Assembly: GCF_033126985.1 (NCBI RefSeq)
Contig: NZ_AP024714.1
Span: forward strand, 310,001 to 374,000
Source of the DNA: Methylomarinovum caldicuralii
GTDB taxonomy: Bacteria; Pseudomonadota; Gammaproteobacteria; Methylococcales; Methylothermaceae
Length of the DNA: 64,000 nucleotides
Direction of reading: 5' to 3'
In this document: piece after piece, positions 46,241-56,113 of the stretch
How positions within the stretch are numbered: position 1 is the stretch's first letter
Layout of the letters: every line of letters begins with the position of its first letter
Notes under the pieces: model-generated
What the model was told of the DNA's origin: nothing
What the model saw: only the letters and a program-made list of their open reading frames with translations
The model's database searches: none
Position numbers and translations under genes: made by a program

Positions 46241-47403
46241 CAGCGTCCCCTCCCTTCACGGCTGCGCACCACCCGGCGCAGCGGCTGGCGCTGCAGCATC
46301 TGCTGGGCCGCCGCCGGCCCGCTGAGGACCGGCTGCGAATGGGGCAGGTTTGGCGCCGGTGCCGCCTTGAAGCGGTCGAGCGGCAGATAGAGCAGGTTGT
46401 TGCCCCCTTTCACGTCCACCATGATCGTCTCCGTCTTGCTGAACACCGCCTCCAGGGCGTCGAGATACAGGCGGGTCCGGGTCACTTCCGGCGCCTGTTC
46501 GTACTCGGCCAGGATCTGCTCGAAACGGCTGGCCTCACCCTGGGCCTTGGCGATCATCTTCTGTTTGTACCCCTGGGCTTCCTCGAGGATGCGCGCGGCC
46601 TGACCGCGGGCCTTTGGAATCACCTCGTTGGCATAGGCCTGGGCTTCGTTGATGAAGCGCTGTTTGTCCTCCCGGGCCTTGATGGCGTCCTCGAAGGCAG
46701 CCTGCACTTCCTCCGGCGGCTGGGCGTCCACCAGGTTGACGGTTTCGACGGCGATGCCGGAACCGTAACTGTTCATGATCTGCTGCACCAGCTTTTTCAC
46801 GTCGGCGGCGATCTCGCTGCGGCCTTCGGTGAGGACGAAATCCATGGTGTGCTGTCCCACGACCTCACGCAAGGCGCTTTCGGTCACTTCACGCAGGGTC
46901 TTTTCCGGGTCATTGATGTTGAAGAGGAAATCCCGGGCGCTGCTGATGGTGTACTGCACCGCCAGGCGCACATCGACGATGTTCTCATCCCCGGTGAGCA
47001 TCAGGGCTTCCTGGGGCACCGACCCGACCCCGGTGCGGTAACCCACCTCGAGGAAACGCTGGTGTTCCACATCGACGATGTCGACAGCCTCCACCGGATA
47101 GGGAATGTGCCAGTGCAGCCCCGGCATCGTGGTCTCGGTGTAGCGCCCGAAACGGGTCACGACCCCACGGTTGCCCTCGTCGACGATGTAGAAACCGGAC
47201 AGCAGCCACAGGATGAAGACGATGCCGACCAGCGCCCAGACGACGAACGCCGATGCCGCAGCACCACCGCCGCCACCGCCGAACAGGCGGCCGATCTTTT
47301 CCTGCAGCGACCGAATGATTTCCTCCAGGTCCGGCGGACTGCCGCCCGGCTCCTGACCGCTCCAGGGGTCTTTCTTGCCTCCACCCGGTTCATTCCAGGA
47401 CAT
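46240..47403 (-). CDS. hflK: FtsH protease modulator HflK
   Basis: A 387-residue SPFH protein. A Gly/Pro-rich N-terminal region (MSWNEPGGGKKDPWSGQEPG), a Gly run, one membrane segment (about 50-70, VVWALVGIVFILWLLSGFYI) and the SPFH domain from GNRGVVTRFGRY onward, with the coiled coil (KAREDKQRFINEAQAYANEV), match HflK. ATG 47403 is chosen as the family start; the open frame begins 54 bases earlier. It is cotranslated with hflC. Confidence 0.96.
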   Translation of the reverse strand: MSWNEPGGGKKDPWSGQEPGGSPPDLEEIIRSLQEKIGRLFGGGGGGAAASAFVVWALVGIVFILWLLSGFYIVDEGNRGVVTRFGRYTETTMPGLHWHIPYPVEAVDIVDVEHQRFLEVGYRTGVGSVPQEALMLTGDENIVDVRLAVQYTISSARDFLFNINDPEKTLREVTESALREVVGQHTMDFVLTEGRSEIAADVKKLVQQIMNSYGSGIAVETVNLVDAQPPEEVQAAFEDAIKAREDKQRFINEAQAYANEVIPKARGQAARILEEAQGYKQKMIAKAQGEASRFEQILAEYEQAPEVTRTRLYLDALEAVFSKTETIMVDVKGGNNLLYLPLDRFKAAPAPNLPHSQPVLSGPAAAQQMLQRQPLRRVVRSREGRGR

Positions 47404-47468
47404 GGATTTGTGCTCCTGATTGTGATTCTTGGAAAATCGACCGCCCAGCGGTCGCAAATGGCGCTAGT

Positions 47469-48752
47469 TTAGCATTCATTCGCATTTGAGGCCCCATTAT
47501 ACCCGGCCAGGTGACTGAGCACGCCCCTGTGACGCTCGGGCAACTCCACTTCCATGTTCCAGCCGCCGTCGGGATCGACCTCGTCGCGCAGGACTTTGCC
47601 CAGGCGGAACAGCCGGGCGCGCACGCATCCTTCCGCAGGAAGCAGATGCACGCGGGCGCGGAAAACGTGCTCGCCCAGACGTTCGGCCAAGGCCTCCTTC
47701 AGCAGCTCCAGGCCGGCGCCGGTGGCCGCCGACAGCCACACCCGCCGCGGCCGGCCCTGCGCGTCCCGCTCCAGCCGCGGCTGCCGGTCGAGGCGGTCGA
47801 TCTGGTTGTAGACTTCCAGCACCCGGTCCCGCGCCACGCCGAGTTCGTCGAGGACGTCGTACACCGCCTCGATGTTCTCCCGCCGGCGCGGGTGGCTGGC
47901 GTCGATGACGTGCAGCACCACCTCGGCCTCGCAGGTCTCCTGCAGGGTGGAACGGAAGGCGGCCACCAGCTCGTGGGGCAGGTGGCGGATGAAGCCGACG
48001 GTGTCGGCCAGCACCGCCGCGCCGCTGTCGAGTTCGATGCGGCGCAGGGTGGAATCGAGGGTGGCGAACAGCTGGTCGGCGGCATAGACCCCCGAGCCGG
48101 TCAGCGCATTGAACAGGGTGGACTTGCCGGCGTTGGTATAGCCCACCAGGGCGATGGTGGGCAGGTCCGCCTTCCTGCGGGCGCTGCGCCCCTGGGCGCG
48201 GTGCTTGTCCACCCGTTCGAGACGCTGGCGGATCTGGCGGATGCGCTGGCCGATCAGGCGGCGGTCGGTTTCAAGCTGGGTTTCCCCCGGGCCGCGCAGG
48301 CCGATCCCGCCTTTCTGGCGCTCCAGGTGGGTCCAGCCCCGCACCAGGCGGGTCGAAAGGTGGCGCAGCTGGGCCAGCTCCACCTGCAGCTTGCCCTCGT
48401 AGGAACGGGCCCGCTGGGCGAAGATGTCCAGGATCAGGCCGGTACGGTCCACCACCCGGACCTTGAGCTCGCGTTCCAGGTTGCGTTCCTGGCTGGGGGA
48501 CAGGGCGTGGTTGAACAGAACCAGTTCGGCCTCGTGGGCGGCGACGGTCTGGCGCAACTGCTCCAGTTTGCCGCGGCCGATGAAGAAGCGGGGGTCGGGA
48601 CGCTGCCGGCTGCCCGACACGGTCGCCACCGGCTCGGCCCCGGCGGCCCGGGCCAGGGCGTCCAGTTCGGCGAGATCCTCTTCGTCGAAGGTGGTGGCGA
48701 TGTGAACCAGAACGGCGCGCTCACCGGCGCCGGGACGCTCGAAAAGCTGCAT
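47469..48752 (-). CDS. hflX: ribosome-splitting GTPase HflX
   Basis: A 427-residue Obg/HflX GTPase. N-terminal domain (about 1-185) with NHALSPSQERNLERELKVRV and GGIGLRGPGETQLETDRRLI; G domain with G1 GYTNAGKSTLFNAL, G3 DTVGFIRHLPHELV and G4 NQID. HflX separates stalled or heat-damaged ribosomes. The ATG at 48752 is used; an adjacent TTG adds one residue. It lies 26 bp after hfq and 65 bp before hflK. Confidence 0.96.
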   Translation of the reverse strand: MQLFERPGAGERAVLVHIATTFDEEDLAELDALARAAGAEPVATVSGSRQRPDPRFFIGRGKLEQLRQTVAAHEAELVLFNHALSPSQERNLERELKVRVVDRTGLILDIFAQRARSYEGKLQVELAQLRHLSTRLVRGWTHLERQKGGIGLRGPGETQLETDRRLIGQRIRQIRQRLERVDKHRAQGRSARRKADLPTIALVGYTNAGKSTLFNALTGSGVYAADQLFATLDSTLRRIELDSGAAVLADTVGFIRHLPHELVAAFRSTLQETCEAEVVLHVIDASHPRRRENIEAVYDVLDELGVARDRVLEVYNQIDRLDRQPRLERDAQGRPRRVWLSAATGAGLELLKEALAERLGEHVFRARVHLLPAEGCVRARLFRLGKVLRDEVDPDGGWNMEVELPERHRGVLSHLAGYNGASNANEC

Positions 48753-48778
48753 CAACCGGTCGGACTATCGGGGCGCAT

Positions 48779-49027
48779 TCATTCTCTGGGACCGCCTTCG
48801 TCCGGATTGCCGTGGGGGATGCGCACCGGCCGGGCCGGCACGATGGTGGAAATGGCGTGCTTGTACACCATCTGGCTGACGGAATTCTTCAGCATGATGA
48901 CGTACTGATCGAACGAGTCGATCTTGCCCTGCAACTTGATCCCGTTGACCAGATAGACTGAGACGGGAATGTGCTCTTTCCGCAACGTGTTCAGGAACGG
49001 ATCCTGTAGATTCTGGCCTTTGGACAT
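48779..49027 (-). CDS. hfq: RNA-binding protein Hfq
   Basis: An 82-residue Hfq. It starts [20 protein letters not shown]; Sm1 includes [20 protein letters not shown] and Sm2 is [14 protein letters not shown]. The hexamer anneals small RNAs to mRNAs. The C-terminal tail is short (PDEGGPRE), unlike the long tail of E. coli Hfq. ATG 49027 has AAGGAG at proper distance. It is first of the hfq-hflX-hflK-hflC-hisZ-purA run. No miaA lies upstream, where E. coli has it; ispH diverges instead. Confidence 0.97.
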   Translation of the reverse strand: MSKGQNLQDPFLNTLRKEHIPVSVYLVNGIKLQGKIDSFDQYVIMLKNSVSQMVYKHAISTIVPARPVRIPHGNPDEGGPRE

Positions 49028-49178
49028 CCGCAATTCTCCTTATTGTTTTGCCCGGGAAGGATGGCTTGTATTAAAACAGATTCTATTCAAATTGGCCATG
49101 CGCCATTATCATAGACGCGATCCAGGTTGAAAAGTTTTCCCTCAACCCATCCATCAGCCATTCTCAAGGTTCAAGTCC

Positions 49179-50123
49179 ATGCAAATTCTGCTCGCCAATC
49201 CCAGAGGTTTCTGCGCCGGTGTCGACCGGGCCATCGAAATCGTCGAACGCGCCATCGACGCCTTCGGCGCACCGGTCTACGTGCGCCACGAGGTGGTCCA
49301 CAACCGTTATGTGGTCGACAACCTGCGCCGCCGCGGGGCCATCTTCATCGAGGAGCTGTACGAGGTCCCGGAGGGCGCCACCCTGATCTTCAGCGCCCAC
49401 GGCGTTTCCAAACAGGTGCAGGAAGAGGCCGAAAGGCGCAATCTCAAGGTTTTCGACGCCACCTGCCCGCTGGTGACCAAGGTTCACATCGAGGTCCACC
49501 GCCTCGCCAGGGAAGGGCGGGAAATCATCTTCATCGGCCACGCCGGCCACCCGGAGGTGGAAGGCACCATGGGGCAGTACCAGACCGACAATCCCAAAGG
49601 CGGCATCTACCTGGTGGAAACCCCACAGGACGTGGACAGGCTCCAGGTCAACGACCCGGACAATCTCGCCTATGTGACCCAGACCACGCTGTCGATGGAC
49701 GATACCAAGGCCGTCGTCGACGCGCTCAAGCGCCGTTTCCCCAACATCGTCGGCCCCAAGAAGGATGACATCTGCTACGCCACCCAGAACCGCCAGGACG
49801 CGGTGAAGAAACTGGGCGGACAGTGCGACGTGGTCCTGGTGGTCGGCTCTCCCAACAGCTCCAACTCAAACCGCCTGCGGGAAATCGCCGAAAAGCTGGG
49901 CCCGCCGGCCTATCTGCTGGACGACGCCGCCCAGCTGCGGCGCGAGTGGGTCGAAGGCGCCCGCACCGTCGGGGTCACCGCCGGCGCCTCGGCGCCGGAA
50001 GTGCTGGTCCAGCAGGTCATCGCCCGGCTCAGGGAATGGGGCGGCGAGACGGTGGAGGAAACCCCCGGCGTGGAGGAAAAAGTGGTGTTCTCCATCCCCA
50101 AGGGGCTGCGCCAGTCCGCCTAA
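49179..50123 (+). CDS. ispH: 4-hydroxy-3-methylbut-2-enyl diphosphate reductase IspH
   Basis: A 314-residue iron-sulfur enzyme, last step of the MEP isoprenoid pathway, which gives IPP and DMAPP. The cluster cysteines are in [19 protein letters not shown] (Cys12), [11 protein letters not shown] and [14 protein letters not shown]; the catalytic Glu is within [11 protein letters not shown]-proximal EGTMG. Length is normal. It diverges from hfq across about 150 bp and converges on the channel gene with a 4-bp overlap. Confidence 0.97.
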   Translation: MQILLANPRGFCAGVDRAIEIVERAIDAFGAPVYVRHEVVHNRYVVDNLRRRGAIFIEELYEVPEGATLIFSAHGVSKQVQEEAERRNLKVFDATCPLVTKVHIEVHRLAREGREIIFIGHAGHPEVEGTMGQYQTDNPKGGIYLVETPQDVDRLQVNDPDNLAYVTQTTLSMDDTKAVVDALKRRFPNIVGPKKDDICYATQNRQDAVKKLGGQCDVVLVVGSPNSSNSNRLREIAEKLGPPAYLLDDAAQLRREWVEGARTVGVTAGASAPEVLVQQVIARLREWGGETVEETPGVEEKVVFSIPKGLRQSA

Positions 50124-51883
50124 GCGCCCGTTTCGGCCGCCGGTGACCAGCACAGGGCGGCGGCACCGTAACGCTGGCGGTACAACCAGCGCAACAACCA
50201 GCCGTGGGGAAGGTCGCGACCGGTCACCACATAGAACAACAGGTGCTCGTTGTTGAGGGTCGCCTCCAGCCAGGTGAGGGCCGCCTCGGTGCCGCACAGC
50301 AGCAGCTCGTCGCCCACTCGCACCTCCACGTCGTCCTCCGGGAGGAACGCCAGTCTTTCATCAGGGCCACGGAGGACGAAGGGAACGATCGCCAGACGCG
50401 CCTCCCGCCCCCGCGGATCGCGCAGCAGATCCACCAGGCGGATCCGGGCGCCCTCCTCCCAGGCCCGGTACAGGGCGGGCGCCTGTTTTTCGGACAGCAC
50501 CACCGACCCGAGCTGCGGCCACTCGTCGCCGATGGTCTCCTTGAGGCGGGTCAGTAACCGCTCCATGAACCGGACATCGAGGCGGTGGCGGCGCAGCAGA
50601 AAGCTGAAGAACGGCCGCAGCAACGGCGCCGTGATCATGAACAGGATCTTGCGCGCCGTCACCAGCGACGGCTGCATGATGATGTCGGCATTGGCGGCGT
50701 TGAACGCCACCTCGTTCTCATGGCGGTTCTGGCGCACGATCATGAACACCCCGGGGTTGAGCCCCCGGGCGTTGATGATGATGCTGAGGTTGTGGCCGTC
50801 GTCGTCGTTGGCGGCCACCACCCCGACCGCCTTGCGGATACCCGCCGCCTTGAGGGTCTTGGCGGTGGCCCGGCCGCGGATGTAGATGTCGATGTCCTCT
50901 TCGGGGGGATGCGGGTCGATCACCGCCGTTTCCACCCCGAAACTGTGCAACACCTGGTGAACCTCCCGCCCCATGCGGCCGTAACCGCAGATGATCCAGC
51001 GCCCCGGCGGCGGCAGCCGCAAACGCATGTCCAGGGTCACGCCCCGGGCGTGGGACAGCCACTCGTTGAGTACGTAAAGCGGCGGGTTGACGATCGCCGC
51101 CCCCAGCCCCCGGGCGAATACCTTGAACGGATCCACGAAATGGGTGTCATGTCCCAGGGTGGCCAGGGTCTCTTCGTGGAACTGGGAGGCCGACACGGCG
51201 ATGATACGGATGTTGGGGTTGAGCAGGCGGGAGACAGCGGCGATCTTGAGATTGACCTCCTCGTCGTGGGTCAGGGCGATCACCCCCTTGCAGTTGGGCG
51301 CCTGCACCCCGGCGTCGATGAGAAAGCGGGGCACGCTGGCATCGCAGCACAACCCCGGCATCGGCACGTTGTAGTCGCGCAGCCTCAGCGCCCGGATGCG
51401 GTTTTCGTCCTTGTCCAGCACCACCGCCGGAATGCCGGCGTCGCTCAAGCCCCGGGCCAACAGGCTGCCGGTGTCGCCGAAGCCGCAGAGGATGTAGTAA
51501 TCCTCACTGATACGCCGCACCGCGGCGATGAAACGCCATTCCTCCCGCGCCAGCTGGAAGAAGCGGTTCTGCAACAGACGGATGATGGCGCCGATGGAAT
51601 ACAGCCAGGTGATGACGGTGACGAACAGGCAGACGATGGCCCACAGGCGCTGGGCGTCGCTGAACTGCTCGGGAATCTCGCCGAAACCGGTGGTGGTGGC
51701 GGTGTACATGACGAAGTAGAAGGCATGGAAGATGCTCATCGGCTCGCCGTCGCGGCCGGGGATGAGCGCCATGCCGAGGATCGCCACCGCATAGACGCAG
51801 ATGAGCACCAGGATGGGGGTGCGCATCTCGCGCAGGATGATGAAGATGACCGGGTTGTTCACCGGTCGCGGACGGATCGCCAT
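50120..51883 (-). CDS. potassium channel protein with two TrkA-N (RCK) domains
   Basis: A 587-residue protein. Two membrane helices (about 20-42 and 80-103) flank a pore loop with selectivity filter [18 protein letters not shown] replaces the common TVGYG. Two Rossmann-type RCK domains follow: [20 protein letters not shown] at about 130 and [18 protein letters not shown] at about 295, then TrkA-C-like regions. Such channels respond to nucleotides or Ca2+. It follows the small membrane protein gene by 6 bp, likely one unit. Confidence 0.85.
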   Translation of the reverse strand: MAIRPRPVNNPVIFIILREMRTPILVLICVYAVAILGMALIPGRDGEPMSIFHAFYFVMYTATTTGFGEIPEQFSDAQRLWAIVCLFVTVITWLYSIGAIIRLLQNRFFQLAREEWRFIAAVRRISEDYYILCGFGDTGSLLARGLSDAGIPAVVLDKDENRIRALRLRDYNVPMPGLCCDASVPRFLIDAGVQAPNCKGVIALTHDEEVNLKIAAVSRLLNPNIRIIAVSASQFHEETLATLGHDTHFVDPFKVFARGLGAAIVNPPLYVLNEWLSHARGVTLDMRLRLPPPGRWIICGYGRMGREVHQVLHSFGVETAVIDPHPPEEDIDIYIRGRATAKTLKAAGIRKAVGVVAANDDDGHNLSIIINARGLNPGVFMIVRQNRHENEVAFNAANADIIMQPSLVTARKILFMITAPLLRPFFSFLLRRHRLDVRFMERLLTRLKETIGDEWPQLGSVVLSEKQAPALYRAWEEGARIRLVDLLRDPRGREARLAIVPFVLRGPDERLAFLPEDDVEVRVGDELLLCGTEAALTWLEATLNNEHLLFYVVTGRDLPHGWLLRWLYRQRYGAAALCWSPAAETGA

Positions 51884-51889
51884 GGCCGG

Positions 51890-52273
51890 TCAGCGCCGCA
51901 GCATCAGGGTCTCGGCCACCACCATCACCACCGACACGATGTTGGCCACCAGCGCCCCGCCGCTCAGGGAAACAATGCTGGCGGTCACGTCCGGGGTCAT
52001 CCCCGTTTCGGTCACGTGGACCACCACGGTCCAGTAGATGGCCGCCGCGATCAATTCCAGATCCGCCACCAGGCTGGTGGAGAGGAGAATGGCGCCGATC
52101 TGGGTCCGGTCCCCCAGCTTCAGGCCGGTGGCGATGAGGTTGACCACCACCAGCACGAACAATTCGTAGGCGTTGTGATACTGCGGATTGTCCATCTCAC
52201 CGAGGAAAAAGCCGAAGTTGAGGGTCAACGCCAGGACGATGAAGAAACCGAAGATGACTTTTTCCAGATTCAT
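51890..52273 (-). CDS. DUF6394-like small membrane protein paired with the channel
   Basis: A 127-residue protein with about four hydrophobic segments: VIFGFFIVLALTLNFGFFLG, LFVLVVVNLIATGL, LSTSLVADLELIAAAIYWTV and GALVANIVSVVMVVAETLML. I believe it belongs to a family numbered DUF6394, but this is from memory. It is placed 6 bp before the K+ channel gene and may be a partner subunit. No catalytic motif. Confidence 0.75.
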   Translation of the reverse strand: MNLEKVIFGFFIVLALTLNFGFFLGEMDNPQYHNAYELFVLVVVNLIATGLKLGDRTQIGAILLSTSLVADLELIAAAIYWTVVVHVTETGMTPDVTASIVSLSGGALVANIVSVVMVVAETLMLRR

Positions 52274-52387
52274 GCGCTACCTCGCGGCCGATTTGGGAAA
52301 GGCGCATTATCGCGCGTTTGCCGCCACAGCGGAATCCGTCGACTATCCTTAATCCTACGACAGTGCAAAACTCCGGAGTGAATTTCG

Positions 52388-53593
52388 ATGTCACGCCCCC
52401 TGCTGATCGGCCGCCAGCCCATTTTCGATCGCCAGCAGCGCCTATTCGGTTACGAGCTGCTGTTCCGCGACCCCGATCCGGGGCTGTCTCCGGAGACGGA
52501 CGGCGACCGCGCCAGCGAACGCCTGCTGGTCGATGCCGTGCTGGAATACGGCCTCGATGCCCTGTGTGGCGACGGTTACGCCTTCGTCAATGTCACCCGT
52601 GATAACGTGCTGTCCAATGCGGTCCGGGCCCTCCCCAAGGAGCGGGTGGTGCTGGAGATCCTGGAGGACGTGACCGTGGATGCCGAGCTGGTCGCCGCGG
52701 TCCGGGATCTGGCGGCAGCCGGCTACACCATCGCCCTGGACGACTTCGTCTTCGAGCCGGCCTGGGAACCCCTGGTCCGACTCGCCCGTATCGTCAAAGT
52801 CGATCTCCTGGCCCATACTGCCGGCGAACTGGAAACCCTGGTCCGCAGACTCCGGCCCTACGGGGTCCGTCTGCTGGCGGAGAAGGTGGAAACCGAAGCT
52901 GTCCTGCAACGCTGTCACCAACTCGGCTTTCACTACTTCCAGGGCTATCATCTGCAGAAACCGCAACTGGTCCGCGGCAAACGCATCGACGCCGGCCGTC
53001 TGGCCCAGCTGCGCCTGCTGGCAGCCATCAACGACCCCAAGGTGACGGTCGAAAACCTCGCCGCCATCGTCCGCACCGATCCAGGGCTCAGCTTCAAGCT
53101 GCTCAAATTCATCAATTCCGCCCGCTTCGCCCTGCCGGGACGGGTCGATTCCATCGAGCGCGCCATCGTTCTCCTCGGTCTGGCGGAACTGAAACGCTGG
53201 GCCACCCTGCTGATGCTCAGCGAAGCGATCACGGAATCTCCCGGCCACACGCTCCGCCTCTCTCTCTGCCGTGCCAGAATGTGTGAACGCCTGGCTGAAA
53301 CCGCCAATATGGCGGACACCGCCAGCTTCTTTCTGGTAGGCTTGCTGTCGATATTGGAAAGCGTGCTCCAGAAACCCATGGCGGACATTCTGCCCCATCT
53401 ACCCCTGGCAAAGCCGGTCGCCGAAGGTTTGCTGGGTCGGGGACCCGGCGGCGAGGCGCTGGGTTGCGTCCTGGCCTACGAAAATTGGAAAATGGACGCC
53501 GTCCGATTTCGCGATCTCCCCCTGCCGGTATTGGGGGAGCTGTATCTGGAAAGCCTGCGCTGGGCGGCGGCGGCCGTGGCGGAAATGCACTGA
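52388..53593 (+). CDS. EAL-like plus HDOD signalling protein (YuxH type)
   Basis: A 401-residue protein. Residues about 5-195 are an EAL-type domain in its HDOD-linked form: FGYELLFRDPD stands where EAL proteins have ExLxR, followed by FVNVTRDNV, LEILEDVTVD, YTIALDDFVFEP, IVKVDLL and LLAEKVETE. Residues about 200-395 are HDOD (VENLAAIVRTDPGLSFKLLK, FINSARFALPGRVDSIERAI). Cyclic-di-GMP hydrolysis is uncertain; relatives are often binding-only. It is monocistronic or precedes hslR with 68 bp between. Confidence 0.9.
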   Translation: MSRPLLIGRQPIFDRQQRLFGYELLFRDPDPGLSPETDGDRASERLLVDAVLEYGLDALCGDGYAFVNVTRDNVLSNAVRALPKERVVLEILEDVTVDAELVAAVRDLAAAGYTIALDDFVFEPAWEPLVRLARIVKVDLLAHTAGELETLVRRLRPYGVRLLAEKVETEAVLQRCHQLGFHYFQGYHLQKPQLVRGKRIDAGRLAQLRLLAAINDPKVTVENLAAIVRTDPGLSFKLLKFINSARFALPGRVDSIERAIVLLGLAELKRWATLLMLSEAITESPGHTLRLSLCRARMCERLAETANMADTASFFLVGLLSILESVLQKPMADILPHLPLAKPVAEGLLGRGPGGEALGCVLAYENWKMDAVRFRDLPLPVLGELYLESLRWAAAAVAEMH

Positions 53594-53661
53594 CCCCGGA
53601 ACCTGAAGCCGCCCTCGGAGGCCAAAACCTGGAATCTGCCGACAACCCCGGGGCGTTCCTC

Positions 53662-54057
53662 ATGTCCGAATCCTCTCAACGCATGCGCCTGGACAAGTGG
53701 CTCTGGGCCGCCCGTTTCTTCAAGACCCGCAGCCTGGCCGCCGAAGCCATCAAGGGCGGAAAGGTCCATGTGGACGGTCACCGGGTCAAGCCCAGCAAGG
53801 AAATCGGCGTTGGCAGCCGGATCGAGATCACCAAGGAACCCTACACCTGGGAGATCACCGTGGTCGCCCTCGAAACCCGGCGGCGCCCGGCCAAGGAGGC
53901 AGCCCTGCTCTACGAGGAAACCCCGGAAAGCCACGCCCGCCGCCAGGAAGAGGTGGCCCGCCGGCGTGCCGAACGGGAGGCTGCAGGCCAACCCCAGCGC
54001 CGCCCGGACAAGAAACAGCGCCGCCTGATCCACCGCTTCAAGCGGGGGGCGGACTGA
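53662..54057 (+). CDS. hslR: heat shock RNA-binding protein Hsp15 (S4 domain)
   Basis: A 131-residue Hsp15. The S4 domain (about 8-70) begins MRLDKWLWAARFFKTRSLAA and includes GGKVHVDGHRVKPSKEI; the C-terminal basic tail ends RPDKKQRRLIHRFKRGAD. Hsp15 rescues 50S subunits carrying nascent peptide-tRNA. ATG 53662 gives the expected N-terminal extension of seven residues; the open frame begins further upstream inside the EAL/HDOD gene. Its stop overlaps the xseA start (TGATG). Confidence 0.93.
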   Translation: MSESSQRMRLDKWLWAARFFKTRSLAAEAIKGGKVHVDGHRVKPSKEIGVGSRIEITKEPYTWEITVVALETRRRPAKEAALLYEETPESHARRQEEVARRRAEREAAGQPQRRPDKKQRRLIHRFKRGAD

Positions 54058-55415
54058 TGGCGGCGGTCGTCGATCCGTCCCATCAGGCGCGGGACGTTTA
54101 CAGCGTCTCGCGTCTCAACCGCGAAGTCAAATGGCTGCTGGCAGACAGCTTTCCCAAACTCTGGGTCGAGGGGGAAATCTCCAACCTGGCCCGTCCAGCT
54201 TCCGGCCACTGGTACTTCAGCCTCAAGGACGCCAAGGCCCAGGTGCGCTGCGCTATGTTCCGGCGCCACAATCAGGACCTCGGTTTCGTGCCGGAAGACG
54301 GCCTCCAGGTCCTGGTAAAAGCCCAGGTGAGCCTGTACGAACCGCGGGGAGATTACCAACTCCTGGTGGAGACCATGGAACCTGCCGGCGACGGCGCCCT
54401 GCGGCGGGCCTTCGAGGCCCTCAAGCAGCGCCTGGCGGCCGAGGGACTGTTCGCCGCCGAACACAAGCGGACCCTCCCCGCCTGGCCGGAACGCATCGGC
54501 GTCATCACCTCACCGACGGGCGCCGCGATCAGGGACGTGCTCACGGTGCTGCAACGGCGCTTCGCCGCCCTGGAAGTGATCCTCTACCCGTGTCAGGTCC
54601 AGGGGGAGCAGGCCGGGAAAGCAATCGTCGCCGCCCTGGATCGCGCCAACCGCCACGGCGTCTGCGACGTGCTGCTGCTGGTGCGCGGCGGCGGTTCCCT
54701 GGAGGATCTCTGGCCCTTCAACGAGGAGCAGGTTGCCCGTGAGATCCGCGCCAGCCGGATTCCGGTCGTCACCGGCATCGGCCATGAGATCGACTTCACC
54801 ATCGCCGACTTCGCCGCCGACCACCGCGCCCCGACACCCTCGGCCGCGGCCGAAACCGTCAGCCCGGACGGCGAAGTGGTCACGATCCAGATCCGCCGCC
54901 TGCGGGAACGCCTGCAGCGGGCCATGCGGCAGCAGCTGGGCCGGCTCGAGCGCAATACGGCGTGGCTGGCGCGCCGGTTGCACGCCCTCCATCCCCGGCG
55001 GCGGCTGAGCGATCACGCCCAGCGCCTCGACGAACTGGAGGCCCGGCTGCTGCGGGCACAGAGCCGTTACTTCCGGGAACGGCGGCAACGGTGGCAGGTT
55101 CTCCGCCATCGGCTGCTGCGCCACCCCCCGCAGCAACGACTGCAGCGGCACCGACAATCCCTGCTCACCCTGCGGCAGCGCCTGTATCAGAGTCAGGCGC
55201 AACGGCTCTCCCTGGCCCGCACCCGCCTGAGCACACTCAGCCGGGCCCTGGCGGCGGTCAGTCCGCTGGCGACACTGGAACGAGGCTACGCCCTGGTCAC
55301 CGACGAACAGGGACACGTCCTGACCGCGGCGGACCAGGTCCGCCCCGGGGATGCCGTCGAGGTAGAGCTGGCACGGGGACGGCTGCGCTGCCGGGTGGAG
55401 AAAACCGGGCACTAA
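54057..55415 (+). CDS. xseA: exodeoxyribonuclease VII large subunit
   Basis: A 452-residue XseA (E. coli 456). An N-terminal OB fold (VYSVSRLNREVKWLLADSFP, then WVEGEISNLARPASGHWYFS) precedes the catalytic domain with RIGVITSPTGAAIRDVL and VLLLVRGGGSLEDLWPFNEE and GIGHEIDFTIADFAADHRAP, then a long coiled coil. It degrades single-stranded DNA with XseB (not encoded nearby). It ends 1-2 bases before the terminator. Confidence 0.96.
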   Translation: MAAVVDPSHQARDVYSVSRLNREVKWLLADSFPKLWVEGEISNLARPASGHWYFSLKDAKAQVRCAMFRRHNQDLGFVPEDGLQVLVKAQVSLYEPRGDYQLLVETMEPAGDGALRRAFEALKQRLAAEGLFAAEHKRTLPAWPERIGVITSPTGAAIRDVLTVLQRRFAALEVILYPCQVQGEQAGKAIVAALDRANRHGVCDVLLLVRGGGSLEDLWPFNEEQVAREIRASRIPVVTGIGHEIDFTIADFAADHRAPTPSAAAETVSPDGEVVTIQIRRLRERLQRAMRQQLGRLERNTAWLARRLHALHPRRRLSDHAQRLDELEARLLRAQSRYFRERRQRWQVLRHRLLRHPPQQRLQRHRQSLLTLRQRLYQSQAQRLSLARTRLSTLSRALAAVSPLATLERGYALVTDEQGHVLTAADQVRPGDAVEVELARGRLRCRVEKTGH

Positions 55416-55443
55416 AAAAGGCGCCCCTCGAGGGGGCGCCTTT
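55414..55443. terminator. bidirectional intrinsic terminator between xseA and cytochrome c4
   Basis: GGCGCCCC (55420-55427), loop TCGAG, GGGGCGCC (55433-55440), with an A-run before and TTT after. The strong stem has A/T runs on both sides, so it can end both the plus-strand xseA and the minus-strand cytochrome gene that converge here. Confidence 0.9.
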
Positions 55444-55468
55444 GTCTGGACTGGCGGCTGATGTCGGA

Positions 55469-56071
55469 TCAGTCCTTCACCACGCTCAGCCCCACCTTGC
55501 TGGCGTAATAGGCAGAAACGTTCTTGACGTCCTCTTCCGACAAGCCCTGTACCATGGATTGCATGACCGGGTTGGCGCGCTTGCCGGTTTGATAATCCTG
55601 GATGGCCTTGACCAGATAGCTTTCGTACTGACCGGCCAGACGCGGGAAGTTGGGCGCCGGCGGGTTGCCGTCCTCGCCGTGACAGCTGGCACACTTGGCG
55701 GCCACCTGCTTGCCTTGGTCCACGTCGCCGGTGACCGGCCCCTCCTGTTCCCTGCCCTCCAGCTGGGTCAGATAGGCGGCGATGTCGGCGATATCCTGTT
55801 CGCTCAGGCTGCCGGCGTTGCCGTTCATGCTGGCATGCTTGCGGGCTCCCGTCTTGTAGGCCTGCAGGGCGCTGACGAGATAGGGTTCGGTCTGGCCGCC
55901 GATCTTGGGCACATGGTAGCTGGGATAAGCGTTGGAATAGCTGGGAATGCTGTGACACCCCTCGCAGGTATAGAACTTTTCCTTGCCGGCAGCCGGATCG
56001 CCTGCCGCCTGTACCGCACCCGCCACCAGCAGCCAAGCGCCGACCGCTCCCAAAAAGGTTTTCTTGTTCAT
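55469..56071 (-). CDS. diheme cytochrome c4
   Basis: A 200-residue periplasmic cytochrome. A signal peptide (about 1-22, FLGAVGAWLLVAGAVQA) precedes two c-type heme sites, CEGCH and CASCH, each followed by a distal Met candidate (NPVMQSMVQGLSEEDVKNVS in the second domain, KHASMNGNAGSLSEQDIADI in the first). Cytochrome c4 delivers electrons to terminal oxidases or nitrite reductase. ATG 56071 is used; upstream codons do not look like signal sequence. It follows mdh by 42 bp. Confidence 0.92.
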   Translation of the reverse strand: MNKKTFLGAVGAWLLVAGAVQAAGDPAAGKEKFYTCEGCHSIPSYSNAYPSYHVPKIGGQTEPYLVSALQAYKTGARKHASMNGNAGSLSEQDIADIAAYLTQLEGREQEGPVTGDVDQGKQVAAKCASCHGEDGNPPAPNFPRLAGQYESYLVKAIQDYQTGKRANPVMQSMVQGLSEEDVKNVSAYYASKVGLSVVKD

Positions 56072-56113
56072 AGACTTGTCACTCCCCCAAACGGACAAAA
56101 AACAACCTATCAA

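Noticed and set aside
50585-52381. 598-codon His/Asp-rich plus-strand ORF
   Set aside because: It is the antisense shadow of the K+ channel and its partner gene; composition and lack of any motif show it is not coding.
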